Source of the DNA: UBA1731 sp964440985
GTDB lineage: Bacteria; Verrucomicrobiota; Kiritimatiellia; RFP12; UBA1067
Assembly (NCBI GenBank): GCA_964440985.1
Contig: CAYTWE010000020.1
Location: forward strand, 1-34,562
Length of the DNA: 34,562 nt
Reading direction: 5' to 3'
Shown here: one piece after another, positions 14,727-23,501 of the stretch
How positions within the stretch are numbered: the stretch's first letter is position 1
Layout: each line of letters begins with the position of its first letter
Position numbers and translations under genes: made by a program
The notes under the pieces: generated by a model
What the model was told of the DNA's origin: nothing
What the model saw: only the letters and a program-made list of their open reading frames with translations
Database searches by the model: none

Positions 14727-14912
14727 ATGGGAGAGAAACTGAAACTTGCCGCCGGCTATGTGCTCGCGGGGATATTGTCCTGCGCGGTGCTTGTCGGGGT
14801 CGCCGAATGCATGGATTCCGGTTCGCCGATGCCTGTCACGGCCGATTCGCAGGATTCGATGGTAGATGCAGATGATGGCGCTGCAGTCGAAAAGGGGGAG
14901 GTGGAATCATGA
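14727..14912 (+). CDS. Small membrane/exported protein, unknown function
   Basis: This 61-aa protein has one hydrophobic helix (LAAGYVLAGILSCAVLVGVA, about 7-26), then a Ser/Asp/Glu-rich acidic tail. No family is recognised. It could be a single-pass membrane peptide with the acidic tail outside, or a cleaved secreted peptide. AAAGGAGCGG before ATG 14727 is a strong ribosome-binding site, and its stop overlaps the next start by 4 nt (ATGA). Both support it being real. It is the first gene after the 11-bp repeat array. Confidence 0.65.
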   Translation: MGEKLKLAAGYVLAGILSCAVLVGVAECMDSGSPMPVTADSQDSMVDADDGAAVEKGEVES

Positions 14913-15502
14913 ATCGTGAAATGGAGAATGTCGCGTCCGGCAGGGTGCGTCCGTGCTACACATGCTGCCATCCCAACGGAAAGGGGACGGGAAGCTCCGT
15001 GCGTTTTGAGCTGCATCCGGCGCACGGCTTCGTGGAAGGGTCGATATTCGTCACGTTCGCCTCGCAGAAGACGGTTGGGGCGAACGTGAACGGGGAGCGT
15101 GTGATGCCTACGTTCGATTGGGATAACCGGATAACGGTGCGCCTGTCCATAAATGAGGTCGCGCAGATGCTTGAGGTGTTTCGCGGGTATCGCGAGAGCA
15201 TATGTGACGGCAACGGGCTGTTCCACAAGACTGCGAAGGCCAACACGGTCATAACGCTTGAACATCGTCTCGAACCGGCTCCAGGGTATCTGTTCGCGGT
15301 GTCGCGCAGGTCTCCGGAGGGTGAACGGCGCCGCATCGGGGTGCTGCTTTCCATGACGGAGGCAATAGTTCTCGGAGAGGCGCTTTCCGGAGGCGCACTG
15401 TACATGGCGTTTGGCGTCCCGTCCGTATTGGCGCGGGAGGCGGGCGGCGGATCTGCCGCTCCTGCGCCGATGTCACCCAGATCGTTGAAGGAAGTCGCAT
15501 GA
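14909..15502 (+). CDS. Conserved-looking 197-aa protein, unknown (possible ssDNA-binding fold)
   Basis: No firm family. The protein has no signal peptide. Visible features are a CYTCCHPNGKGTGSSVRFEL start (16-35), a SIFVTFASQKTVG strand pair, RITVRLSINEVAQML followed by the GLFHKTAK segment, and an alternating strand pattern up to a helical GEALSGGALYMAFG region. The tail is Ala/Pro-rich. The two similar strand-rich halves, and my recollection of related PVC proteins, suggest a Whirly/PUR-alpha-like single-strand nucleic acid binding fold. This is only an impression. It is ATGA-coupled on both sides (14909-14912 and 15499-15502), so it is co-translated with the small membrane protein and with DUF2851. 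Confidence 0.7.
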   Translation: MNREMENVASGRVRPCYTCCHPNGKGTGSSVRFELHPAHGFVEGSIFVTFASQKTVGANVNGERVMPTFDWDNRITVRLSINEVAQMLEVFRGYRESICDGNGLFHKTAKANTVITLEHRLEPAPGYLFAVSRRSPEGERRRIGVLLSMTEAIVLGEALSGGALYMAFGVPSVLAREAGGGSAAPAPMSPRSLKEVA

Positions 15503-16638
15503 AGCTGTCGGCGGCAGATTGCGTCCAGATGACGGAACGCCATGTGCAGGCCATATGGTACGATGCCGCATTGCGTCCGTCATCGCTTCGCACCGTGCGC
15601 GGAGGTGCGCTTGAGGTGGAGGATCCGGGAATCTGGAATCTTGAGGCAGGTCCTGATTTCCGGTGCGCTGTTCTGCGTCTCGGGCGCAATCGCCGTCGTG
15701 TGGCGGGGGATGTGGAGATACATCTGCGGCCTTCGGACTGGACTGCGCATGGGCATGGTCGGGATTCGCGGTATTCGGGCGTTGTGGCGCACGTCACATG
15801 GTACGGCGGCATCCCGCCCGTCAGTCTTCCGCAAGGGTGCATATCCGTGTGTCTTGGCCGGTGCATGGATGCTGCCGACTGTGTATCTCCGTGCGAGATT
15901 GATGTCGCCGCATATCCTTACGCCAAACTTCCGGCATCGTCCCGTCCATGCGAGGGATTCTTTGCAGGTGACCCGGATCTTGGCGTTGAGGTGCTGCGCA
16001 TCGCTGGACGCTGCCGGATTGCGATGAAGGCGCAAAGGCTTATTGCGCGGATAATGCGCAACGGAGATCCGGAGCAGGTGTTCTACGAGGAGCTGTTCAA
16101 TGCGTTGGGGTACTCGAAGAACACAGTTCCGTTTCGTGCTTTGGCAGAGCGCCTTCCCCTGCGCGATCTGCCGTTGAGTGAGGATGCCGCATATGAGGCG
16201 CTCAATTGCGTGGCGGAGTTCGATGTCGGTGTGCGTCATCCGTGGAGGAGGGCGAACGTCCGCCCGAACGGAACTCCGGAGATCAGGATGGCCGACGCTG
16301 CGGCGATGTTCACCGGCGGCAAGCCGCGACACATCGGGCCGGGAATGTTCGCAGCGATCCTGGCAAATGTGATTGTCCCGTTTGCCATTGCAAGGGGCAG
16401 GTTGCGCGAACCGCCATCCTGGCTGCCGCCGGAATGCTCGAATGCGACGATGCGTCTTGCCGCGTTCCGTCTTTTCGGGCGGGATCACAATCCGGCGCTG
16501 TATTCCGGCAACGGCGTTCTGCAGCAGGGGCTTATCCAGATACACAGGGAGCATTGCATGGCGGTGCATCCCGGTTGCGATTCATGTAAACTCGTGGCGG
16601 CGCTCAGGGAGGCCGGTCATGAAGGAAGGAGGAGATAG
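15499..16638 (+). CDS. DUF2851 family protein
   Basis: This 379-aa protein matches the DUF2851 pattern: ERHVQAIWYDAALRP (13-27), WNLEAGPDF (46-54), GDVEIHLRPSDW (70-81), HGHGRDSRYSGVVAHVTWY (84-102). The function is not established. The spacing of D53 and E73-I-H75 recalls nuclease folds of the PD-(D/E)xK type, but the lysine is absent. Near the C-terminus, CMAVHPGCDSC (C-x6-C-x2-C) could bind a metal or iron-sulfur cluster; a fourth cysteine is not evident. It is co-translated with the preceding gene (ATGA) and followed 3 bp after its stop by comM, which suggests a shared role in DNA metabolism. Confidence 0.82.
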   Translation: MKLSAADCVQMTERHVQAIWYDAALRPSSLRTVRGGALEVEDPGIWNLEAGPDFRCAVLRLGRNRRRVAGDVEIHLRPSDWTAHGHGRDSRYSGVVAHVTWYGGIPPVSLPQGCISVCLGRCMDAADCVSPCEIDVAAYPYAKLPASSRPCEGFFAGDPDLGVEVLRIAGRCRIAMKAQRLIARIMRNGDPEQVFYEELFNALGYSKNTVPFRALAERLPLRDLPLSEDAAYEALNCVAEFDVGVRHPWRRANVRPNGTPEIRMADAAAMFTGGKPRHIGPGMFAAILANVIVPFAIARGRLREPPSWLPPECSNATMRLAAFRLFGRDHNPALYSGNGVLQQGLIQIHREHCMAVHPGCDSCKLVAALREAGHEGRRR

Positions 16639-16641
16639 GGT

Positions 16642-18192
16642 ATGGGAAACAGACCAAGACTTGCGAAATGCTATTCCGGCTCGGTCGCCGGCGTCAGGGC
16701 GCGGACGGTGGAGATTGAGGTATGCGCCTCGAACGGCTCGCCGCAGTTCGCGATAGTCGGGTTGCCTGATACGGCTGTCAAGGAGGCGAAGGACAGGGTT
16801 TCGACCGCCATATCGAATTCCGGCTTCAAGCGTCCGGAGGCGAACATAACCGTCAACCTTGCGCCTGCCGATGTGCGCAAGGAGGGGCCGATATACGATT
16901 TGCCGATAGCGGTATGCCTTCTTGCGGCGGCGAGCAAGATGTCGTGCGGAGACCTTGCGGAATGGGGGCTTGTCGGCGAACTTGCGCTTTCCGGCGAGGT
17001 GCGACGTGTGCGCGGAGTGCTGCCAATCGTCATGGAGATGCGCCGCATTGGACGGAAGGGTGTGCTGGTGCCGGCCGAAAACGCCGATGAGGCCGCTGTG
17101 GTGGATGGCATATCCGTCTATCCAGTGAGAACGCTCCATGAGGCCGTTGCGTTTTTGGAGGGAAGGGAGACGATCATGCCCGTATTTACGGACCCGTCCC
17201 GCCTTGTGTTGGCGGCAAGAGACACCGGTGACGACTTTGCGGACGTGAAGGGGCAGGATTTCGCGAAGCAGGCGATAGAGGTCGCCGTTGCGGGCGGACA
17301 CAACATCATGATGGTCGGCTCTCCTGGATGCGGCAAGACGATGCTCGCCAAACGCATACCGTCCATACTTCCCCCTCTTACGGTGGAGGAGGCGCTTGAG
17401 GTCACGCGCATACATTCCGTCGCCGGCGTCTTGAAGACCGGAGAGCCGCTTGTGATGCACCGCCCGTTCCGCGCCCCTCACCATACTGCCTCTATGGCCG
17501 GACTGCTCGGCGGCGGTGCGCATCCGCAGCCCGGAGAGGTGTCGCTCGCGCATCGCGGTGTGCTTTTCCTTGATGAGATGCCTGAATTCAGCAGAAGTAC
17601 GCTCGAAGTCCTGCGTCAGCCGCTGGAGGACGGACACGTCAGCATATCGCGTGTCGCCGCGACCTGCGACTATCCGAGCCGGTTCATGCTTGTTGCGGCG
17701 ATGAATCCGTGTCCGTGCGGCTATCTCGGAGATGAGCGCCGCACCTGTCGCTGTTCGCGCAGCAGGAGGATGGAGTACAGAAACAGGGTGTCAGGTCCGC
17801 TTCTCGACCGCATGGATATTCAGATAGAGGTGGCGCCGGTGTCGTACGATATGCTTTCGCAGCTCCCGACCGGTGAGCCTTCTGCGAAGATACGCGAAAG
17901 GGTGATGATGGCGCGTGATGTCCAGCGGCGCCGCTTCGCCGCCGATCCGGATGTTTCGTGCAATGCGGAGATGCGTCCGCGGGATATCGCGAGATACTGC
18001 AGATTGGATGCGGATGCGCAGAAGGCCTTGAGGGTGAAGCTTCAGGCTCTTGACCTTTCCGCCCGCGCGTACGACAGGGTGCTGAAGGTTGCGAGAACGG
18101 TGGCCGATTTGCGCGGAAGCGAAGCGGTATGCGATGAGGATGTGAACCTTGCGGCCCGATGGCGGGCTCTTGACAGAAATTACTGGAACTGA
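16642..18192 (+). CDS. comM: ComM/YifB family AAA+ ATPase
   Basis: This Mg-chelatase-like AAA+ helicase promotes branch migration during integration of transforming DNA in naturally competent bacteria. The 516-aa length is typical. The N-terminal Lon-protease-like ChlI domain contains FAIVGLPDTAVKEAKDRV (37-54) and NLAPADVRKEGPIYDLPIA (72-90). The AAA+ core has Walker A GSPGCGKT (226-233), Walker B VLFLDEM (307-313) and the FRAPHHTAS block. A CPCG...C-x-C cysteine cluster (357-371) follows. The ATG at 16642 has AGGAGGAGA upstream. comEC begins 3 bp after the stop. Confidence 0.93.
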   Translation: MGNRPRLAKCYSGSVAGVRARTVEIEVCASNGSPQFAIVGLPDTAVKEAKDRVSTAISNSGFKRPEANITVNLAPADVRKEGPIYDLPIAVCLLAAASKMSCGDLAEWGLVGELALSGEVRRVRGVLPIVMEMRRIGRKGVLVPAENADEAAVVDGISVYPVRTLHEAVAFLEGRETIMPVFTDPSRLVLAARDTGDDFADVKGQDFAKQAIEVAVAGGHNIMMVGSPGCGKTMLAKRIPSILPPLTVEEALEVTRIHSVAGVLKTGEPLVMHRPFRAPHHTASMAGLLGGGAHPQPGEVSLAHRGVLFLDEMPEFSRSTLEVLRQPLEDGHVSISRVAATCDYPSRFMLVAAMNPCPCGYLGDERRTCRCSRSRRMEYRNRVSGPLLDRMDIQIEVAPVSYDMLSQLPTGEPSAKIRERVMMARDVQRRRFAADPDVSCNAEMRPRDIARYCRLDADAQKALRVKLQALDLSARAYDRVLKVARTVADLRGSEAVCDEDVNLAARWRALDRNYWN

Positions 18193-18194
18193 AC

Positions 18195-19763
18195 ATGTTC
18201 TTGAAGCGGAATCATGCCGGAATGATGGCGGTATCTGTCGCCGCATCGCTTGTGATGGGTGAGGCGATTGGATTCTCGTCCGCATTCATGTCCGGAATGT
18301 GGCCGTGGATGATGTGCGCAGCCGTCTTTGCAATTTTTGTCGCCGTTGGGTGGTCGCTGCCGTCCATGCGATGGTTGATCTCTGTGCTTGTCGGTGTGTC
18401 GCTTGCGTGGCGCTGCGAATCGCGCAGGCTCTCTGTTGAGCGTGATGGGCGCGGCATCCCTCCGGCGTATGAACTTGTGGTTGAAGGTGATGTTTCCAGT
18501 CGTCGAAGAGGTGATGGCGGCAGGATTGTAAGTTTCATGTCTGCCGTGGGCGGTGTGCCTGTGCGCGTTGTGGCGGCGATGGAAGGAGATGCCGAAATTC
18601 CGGTTGCAGATGAAACATGGATCTGTTCAGGATGGATGTCTTTGAAACGCGGCGCTCCAAACCGGTATTCTTGCCGTACGCTGTGGGTGACGAATGGCGG
18701 TAGGATGGAAAGGGTTGCGGCTGCCGGAGATTGTGCCGCCCGGACGACATACGGCAAGGTTTCCGATTTCCTGTCAGGGCTGGCCGGAACGGGTGTCGGG
18801 TGGAACCCTGAACTTGCTTCAATCAACAAGGCGATGCTTCTTGGCCGGCGTGGAGAGCTCGGAGCAGAGCGCCGGGCGATGTTTGCCTCAGCCGGGACAA
18901 TACATGTGTTTGCGATATCAGGGCTGCACGTGATGCTTGTAGCCGGGGTTCTGAACATGCTTTTGAGAAAGACCGGACTCCCGTCCTTCCTTCAGGCGGC
19001 ACTTGCCATCCCGCTTCTCTCGGCGTATGTGATGCTGACCGGTGCGCGGCCAAGCGCAGTCCGTGCGGCGCTTATGATGTCCTTGTGGCTTGGCGCAGGA
19101 ATCTTCGGACGGCGGCCGGATTCTCTCGCTGCGTGGGGGATTGCGGCTTTTGCGGTGTACGCCATCTCCCCCACGATGGTGTTTGATGCCGGCTGCGCTC
19201 TGTCGTTCGCGGTGATGCTCGGCATTGTGCTTTGGATACGCTGGTCATCGCAGTTTGCGTCTCCGGCAGGTCTGATGTTCGGTTCGGAGATGGAGGAGGA
19301 GGCACTTGGCGGAAATGCAGGTACGGCGCGTCTTTCCCGATGCAGTTCATTTGCCGAGTGGACGCTTGGTGCGCTTGGCATATCTCTATCTTCGTGGATC
19401 GCCGGGACGCCGCTGTCGGCGATGATTTTCGGAAGAATATCGGTTGGCGGCATATTTGCAAACATTTTCGTTGTTCCTCTCTCGGCGATGGCGGTGGTTT
19501 TCAGTGCCGTCGGCGCATTTGCGTCGTTAGTCTTTCCGCCGCTTGGTGCGCTGTTCAACAACATTGCGGCGGGATGCGCCTGGGGTATGCGTTTCGTGTC
19601 GGAAATGGTGGCGGGCTGTCCCGGCGCATCGTTCGATACGTTGCCGTGGAGATGGTGGGAATGCGTGATATGGTATGTATCGTGGATTGTGCTGTTCGCA
19701 GTGATCGCGAGGCATTTGCCGCAGAGAGAAGCGCTGTCGTTGCCGAAGACCTGGCAGAAGTGA
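18195..19763 (+). CDS. comEC: ComEC/Rec2-type competence membrane channel protein
   Basis: This 522-aa polytopic inner-membrane protein is expected to translocate single-stranded DNA into the cytoplasm. An N-terminal pair of helices is followed by the DUF4131-like OB region (about 90-175). The competence domain carries the hallmark HVFAISGLHVMLVAG (237-251), LTGARPSAVRAALM, then several helices to about residue 510. The C-terminal MBL nuclease-like domain of longer ComEC proteins is absent: the protein ends soon after the last helix. It starts 3 bp after comM. Its stop overlaps the ribosome-binding site of the next gene, so the three genes form one unit. Confidence 0.88.
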   Translation: MFLKRNHAGMMAVSVAASLVMGEAIGFSSAFMSGMWPWMMCAAVFAIFVAVGWSLPSMRWLISVLVGVSLAWRCESRRLSVERDGRGIPPAYELVVEGDVSSRRRGDGGRIVSFMSAVGGVPVRVVAAMEGDAEIPVADETWICSGWMSLKRGAPNRYSCRTLWVTNGGRMERVAAAGDCAARTTYGKVSDFLSGLAGTGVGWNPELASINKAMLLGRRGELGAERRAMFASAGTIHVFAISGLHVMLVAGVLNMLLRKTGLPSFLQAALAIPLLSAYVMLTGARPSAVRAALMMSLWLGAGIFGRRPDSLAAWGIAAFAVYAISPTMVFDAGCALSFAVMLGIVLWIRWSSQFASPAGLMFGSEMEEEALGGNAGTARLSRCSSFAEWTLGALGISLSSWIAGTPLSAMIFGRISVGGIFANIFVVPLSAMAVVFSAVGAFASLVFPPLGALFNNIAAGCAWGMRFVSEMVAGCPGASFDTLPWRWWECVIWYVSWIVLFAVIARHLPQREALSLPKTWQK

Positions 19764-19774
19764 GGAGGTGGATT

Positions 19775-20248
19775 GTGTTGGCGTGTCTAAAATGGCTTAT
19801 TGCCAGGGGTAAGGTTAAATCTCAATGCCCGTTGACCGTGGATGTCAACAGCAGTGTGGCGCGTGGACGTTGGGGGGAGGATGTCGCGGCGGGCTATCTG
19901 ACCGAACTTGGATGGCGCATTGTCGGAAGAAACCTGCATCCGTGCGGAAAGGACAGGCGATGCGAACTTGACATTGTTGCGTTTGCGCCAGATGGACGCA
20001 GCGTTGTGTTCGTCGAGGTGAAGACGCACCGCAAACGTTCCCGGTGGGCCGGCAGACTTTGGTCTGTCGACAGACGGAAGAAACGAAACCTGCTCCGCGC
20101 AAGCGCAAGCTGGTTGATGCGGAGGCATTGGCACGGCAATTTCCGTTTTGATGTGATTGAGGTTTACGGAGACTCGGACGGAACGCCGCCGGAAATAGAC
20201 CACATTGAGAACGTAAGATTGTTTGGCGACAACTGGCGTTGGTGGTAG
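19775..20248 (+). CDS. YraN/UPF0102 family putative endonuclease
   Basis: This 157-aa protein has a restriction-endonuclease-like fold. Key residues match the family: GRWGEDVAAGYL (E35), CELDIVA (E64-x-D66) and VVFVEVKTH (E81-V-K83), a plausible metal-dependent nuclease site of the Holliday-junction-resolvase type. The first about 28 residues before the domain (including a hydrophobic LACLKWLIA) are unusual. The start GTG 19775 is chosen because GAGGAGG (19762-19768) lies 6 bp upstream; a long frame further upstream is a shadow of comEC. Its position after comM-comEC fits a role in recombination of incoming DNA. Confidence 0.85.
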   Translation: MLACLKWLIARGKVKSQCPLTVDVNSSVARGRWGEDVAAGYLTELGWRIVGRNLHPCGKDRRCELDIVAFAPDGRSVVFVEVKTHRKRSRWAGRLWSVDRRKKRNLLRASASWLMRRHWHGNFRFDVIEVYGDSDGTPPEIDHIENVRLFGDNWRWW

Positions 20249-20453
20249 CCGTATCCGTCCAAACGTTTCAGGTTCAACAGTCGTCAACTGCGTTTGAAGA
20301 GCGCCATAAGGAAGGTCTGGAATAATCGTCCATTCGCAAAGTCTAATGATTGATGAGTCGTAATAAAAAAAAATAATGAAGATTACACTTGAAAAAAAAA
20401 ATGAATATGGTACTCTAAAAAGCCATATCATTTTTTAGGAGGGAGTGTCGTCT
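20249..20453 (+). promoter_or_regulatory. A-rich upstream region with promoter
   Basis: A 205-bp intergenic region. It becomes strikingly A-rich from about 20360 (runs of 9 and 10 A) in an otherwise GC-rich genome. Promoter: TTGAAA (20389-20394), a 16-bp spacer, TGG-TACTCT (-10 at 20411-20416). The runs lie at and above the -35 and could act as an UP element or bent DNA. A T-run and AGGAGGGAG (20437-20445) follow before ATG 20454. Confidence 0.6.
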
Positions 20454-23400
20454 ATGAGAATGTGCGGGCTTGTGGCCGTTGCTTTTTGCGGAGGTGTCGT
20501 TTTCGGTGCGTTCGCAGAGACAGTGAATGTGCCTTCGGGAGAAACGGTGACCAGAACTGCCGCCTTGACTGAAAACCTTGTCAAGACTGGCGATGGCACA
20601 TATGTGCTGTCGGCGGCAAGCGGTGCCTTTTCGGGCACGATCGACATTCAGGGCGGTGTCCTTGAAATGGCGAACACCGATGGCATTGGTTTGGCAGAGA
20701 CACTGACTGTCGCTGACGGTGCGCAGTTCAGGATCTCCGCCGTGAAGGACAAGCTCTTTCCTGTGACGCATTTCACCATTGCCGGCAGCGGTCCGGACGG
20801 AAATGGCGCAATCTATTCGACTGCAACCTACAAGGGTGTTTGCATGATGAACGGAAGGCTTACGCTTGCGGCCGATTCCACGGTGACGTTCTCCGGATAC
20901 TTTCAGGCAGTAGGCAGAGCCTATGACAGCAGCTCTCCATCTGGAGCGGTATGGGATTTTGGCGGACATGACCTTACCCTTGTGACACCGCAGGGAATAG
21001 AGCTGTACACGGGAATGGTGTTTGAGAATCCTGGAAACATCAACCTGAAAGGCTCAATGACGCTGTCCCGCAGTTCATATATAGGCGGTTCCGCCACAAA
21101 CTCCATTGTTTTCTCACAGACCGGAAGCAAACTGATGTTTTACTGCTTTCCTGAAAAGTTCCCGTGGACGATTGACCTGAAGGAGGACGGAACGGTGTCC
21201 GTCGCCGGACTTGACAATCCTGAATTGCAGTTTCTCTCGCTGGTTGGGCCGATCAAACTCTCGCCGGGGAAGCGTCTCAATCTGCTTGCCGGCGGACTGA
21301 AGTACCGGATGTATGTTGGCGGTGCGATTCTCGGCGGCGGTGACGGCGCCTCCATCCTTGCGGAGCAGGGGCAGTTCTTCGTCACAAACCGGGTGAACGA
21401 CTTTGAGGCCAATTTGGCTGCGGCCAATCAGGGCAAGCTTATTTTCGCCAGCAGGGAAACTTTCCCGAAGAAGGTGGACAGCATGGAGAATCGGTGCAAC
21501 TGGGGTGCAAGGACAAGCACAATCGCATTTGACATGTCGCCGGGAGGATGGTCGGCTGAAGAGGTGCATGAAGTGATGGATTCCGTAGACATGGAGGCAA
21601 AGGTTGCCAATTCAGGGGTGTATGAAGGTGCGCCGTCTGTATATGTGCCAGCTGGTGTCGAATTTGTGGACGAGACGGATATAGCAGAGGGCAAGACCAT
21701 CAGAATGTGGGGTGACGGCACATATGTATTGAAGGGTCGTGTGCCGGAAAGCGTCATGCTCAGGAACGATGGCGGCGGTCGTCTGATTGCAACACCGAAG
21801 AACGACGGGACGGCGCCGGTTGTCACGAACTATTTTACCGGAACAGGCGAGATTGTGCTCAAGGATGCCGGAATCGTAACCGTGGACAGGGAGAAATGCG
21901 AATATCTTCAGATGTATTCCGGCGTCCATGACGCAATCGGCAGGGTCGCCATCGAAGGGGATACAACATGGTTGAGCATCCCATTGAATCAACTCTATAC
22001 CCATATCGTTCCCGAAGCGGCAGAGGGAAGGCACAGAGGCGGCCTATCCATCCTTGAACTTCGTGACGGCGCGTACATGAACGCAATCGTGTCAGTCGGA
22101 TTGCTTTCAGGGACGCAGCTTGATGCGTTTTACGTCCGTGGCGGCAGATACGTATTGCCGGCCAACAGCAATACCGTCTATCTCGGATCGGCGTCTTGCG
22201 GATATTGGGAGATTTCCGGCGGCAGCGCCTGTTTCAGCAACCGCGTCTTCATGTCCAGAAATTCGATGGATACATCGTTACGCAGTAACATCAGTTTCGG
22301 AAGCACTGATGCACCCTCCACCGGCTTCATTGTGCGCGGCGGGGAATGTTCGTTCGCAAAGGATGCTGAGTTGACGGTCGGGCTTAACGGAAATGCATTC
22401 TACTATCAGGATGGCGGCGTTTTTTCGGTGGAGAGGAAAGGGCTTTCCGTAAACGCTCCGCTTTCCTGGGAGAGTCCCGAACACAACTGGACTGGCCATG
22501 TGGCGTCGGTGTCCATTGATGGCGGAACGATGTCAGTGGCGTCGGAAATCATGCTTGGCGGACGCACGAACGGCACGGCATACCTAAACGTCAACGCTGG
22601 CGGTGTGCTTTCCGTTCCGAAGATCAGATGCGGTCTCAAGCCGGAGTCCGGCAGAAAATCGTATGTCGGGTTCAATGGCGGAGTGTTCAAGGCAAACAAG
22701 TCCGGGGACATACTGTCGACCGGCGACTATGCACCCGATAGCGTGACGGTGTACAAGGACGGCCTGACAGTCGATACGGCGGGGTACGACATCTCTGTTT
22801 CAGTTCCGCTTGAAGGCGCGACCGGACTTGGCGTAACCGCGTTGTCGATTCCGGATAACATGCCGATGAACGGATATCTCGGTCCGCACATGGTGTTCAT
22901 AAAAGGCGGGTCAGGCGTCGGCGCACTCGCCGTTCTCGACGTCAACACCACGAACAACACGCTGCGCGGCGTCCGCGTGGTTTCGCCGGGTTTCGGATAT
23001 GCGCACGGTGATGAGATCACGGCTCTTGCGAAGGACGGTTCGTATGTGGACGCCGATGCGACAAGGCGGTTCGGCGAATACGGGTGCGAGGTCACGCTTG
23101 GAGACCAGACGGGCGGCGGTCTTGTCAAGCGCGGGGCGGGCAGCCTTACGCTGAATGCCGCCGCAACGTACACGGGCGCCACTACGGTGGAGGAGGGAAC
23201 GCTCGTCTTTGGCGTCGCGAATGCATTGAGCAATCCTGAGATAGTGTGCAGGGGCGGCGTTGTCGCAACGGCTGACGGAGTCGCCTACCAGCCCGGACTT
23301 GAGTTCGATGTGTCTGCGTTGACGGATGAACACACGCGATATGTGATTGCAAAGAATTGGACGGGCGACACCGGATGTGTCAAGAATCTCGCCGACAGGT

Positions 23401-23471
23401 TCTCGGCGAAGGTTCGCGGCGGCAACCTGATGGTTTCAAGGGACTACGGCTTGACAGTGGTGGTAAGGTAG
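20454..23471 (+). CDS. Large secreted protein with autotransporter-type beta-strand (PATR) repeats
   Basis: This 1005-aa protein has a signal peptide (cleavage near GAFA-ETVNV, about residue 21). It is built of Gly/Thr/Val-rich short strands typical of a beta-helix. Repeats of the autotransporter-associated type appear near the N-terminus (LVKTGDGTYVLSAAS...FSGTIDIQGGVLEM, about 43-75) and near the C-terminus (GGGLVKRGAGSLTLNAAATY...TTVEEGTLVFG, about 885-925). No C-terminal beta-barrel is present, so it is not a classical autotransporter; its outer-membrane export route is unknown. The ATG 20454 is preferred over an in-frame GTG at 20445, which sits inside the AGGAGGGAG ribosome-binding site. 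It probably forms an operon with the DUF4091 lipoprotein 30 bp downstream. Role: surface or extracellular, possibly glycan-related (inference). Confidence 0.75.
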   Translation: MRMCGLVAVAFCGGVVFGAFAETVNVPSGETVTRTAALTENLVKTGDGTYVLSAASGAFSGTIDIQGGVLEMANTDGIGLAETLTVADGAQFRISAVKDKLFPVTHFTIAGSGPDGNGAIYSTATYKGVCMMNGRLTLAADSTVTFSGYFQAVGRAYDSSSPSGAVWDFGGHDLTLVTPQGIELYTGMVFENPGNINLKGSMTLSRSSYIGGSATNSIVFSQTGSKLMFYCFPEKFPWTIDLKEDGTVSVAGLDNPELQFLSLVGPIKLSPGKRLNLLAGGLKYRMYVGGAILGGGDGASILAEQGQFFVTNRVNDFEANLAAANQGKLIFASRETFPKKVDSMENRCNWGARTSTIAFDMSPGGWSAEEVHEVMDSVDMEAKVANSGVYEGAPSVYVPAGVEFVDETDIAEGKTIRMWGDGTYVLKGRVPESVMLRNDGGGRLIATPKNDGTAPVVTNYFTGTGEIVLKDAGIVTVDREKCEYLQMYSGVHDAIGRVAIEGDTTWLSIPLNQLYTHIVPEAAEGRHRGGLSILELRDGAYMNAIVSVGLLSGTQLDAFYVRGGRYVLPANSNTVYLGSASCGYWEISGGSACFSNRVFMSRNSMDTSLRSNISFGSTDAPSTGFIVRGGECSFAKDAELTVGLNGNAFYYQDGGVFSVERKGLSVNAPLSWESPEHNWTGHVASVSIDGGTMSVASEIMLGGRTNGTAYLNVNAGGVLSVPKIRCGLKPESGRKSYVGFNGGVFKANKSGDILSTGDYAPDSVTVYKDGLTVDTAGYDISVSVPLEGATGLGVTALSIPDNMPMNGYLGPHMVFIKGGSGVGALAVLDVNTTNNTLRGVRVVSPGFGYAHGDEITALAKDGSYVDADATRRFGEYGCEVTLGDQTGGGLVKRGAGSLTLNAAATYTGATTVEEGTLVFGVANALSNPEIVCRGGVVATADGVAYQPGLEFDVSALTDEHTRYVIAKNWTGDTGCVKNLADRFSAKVRGGNLMVSRDYGLTVVVR

Positions 23472-23501
23472 ACGATGTCTTTAAGCGGAGGAGCAGCAGG
23501 A

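Noticed and set aside
14461..14727. Minus-strand 88-codon frame across the repeat array
   Set aside because: Its apparent peptide periodicity is produced by the 11-bp DNA repeats; it lacks a ribosome-binding site and any family match.
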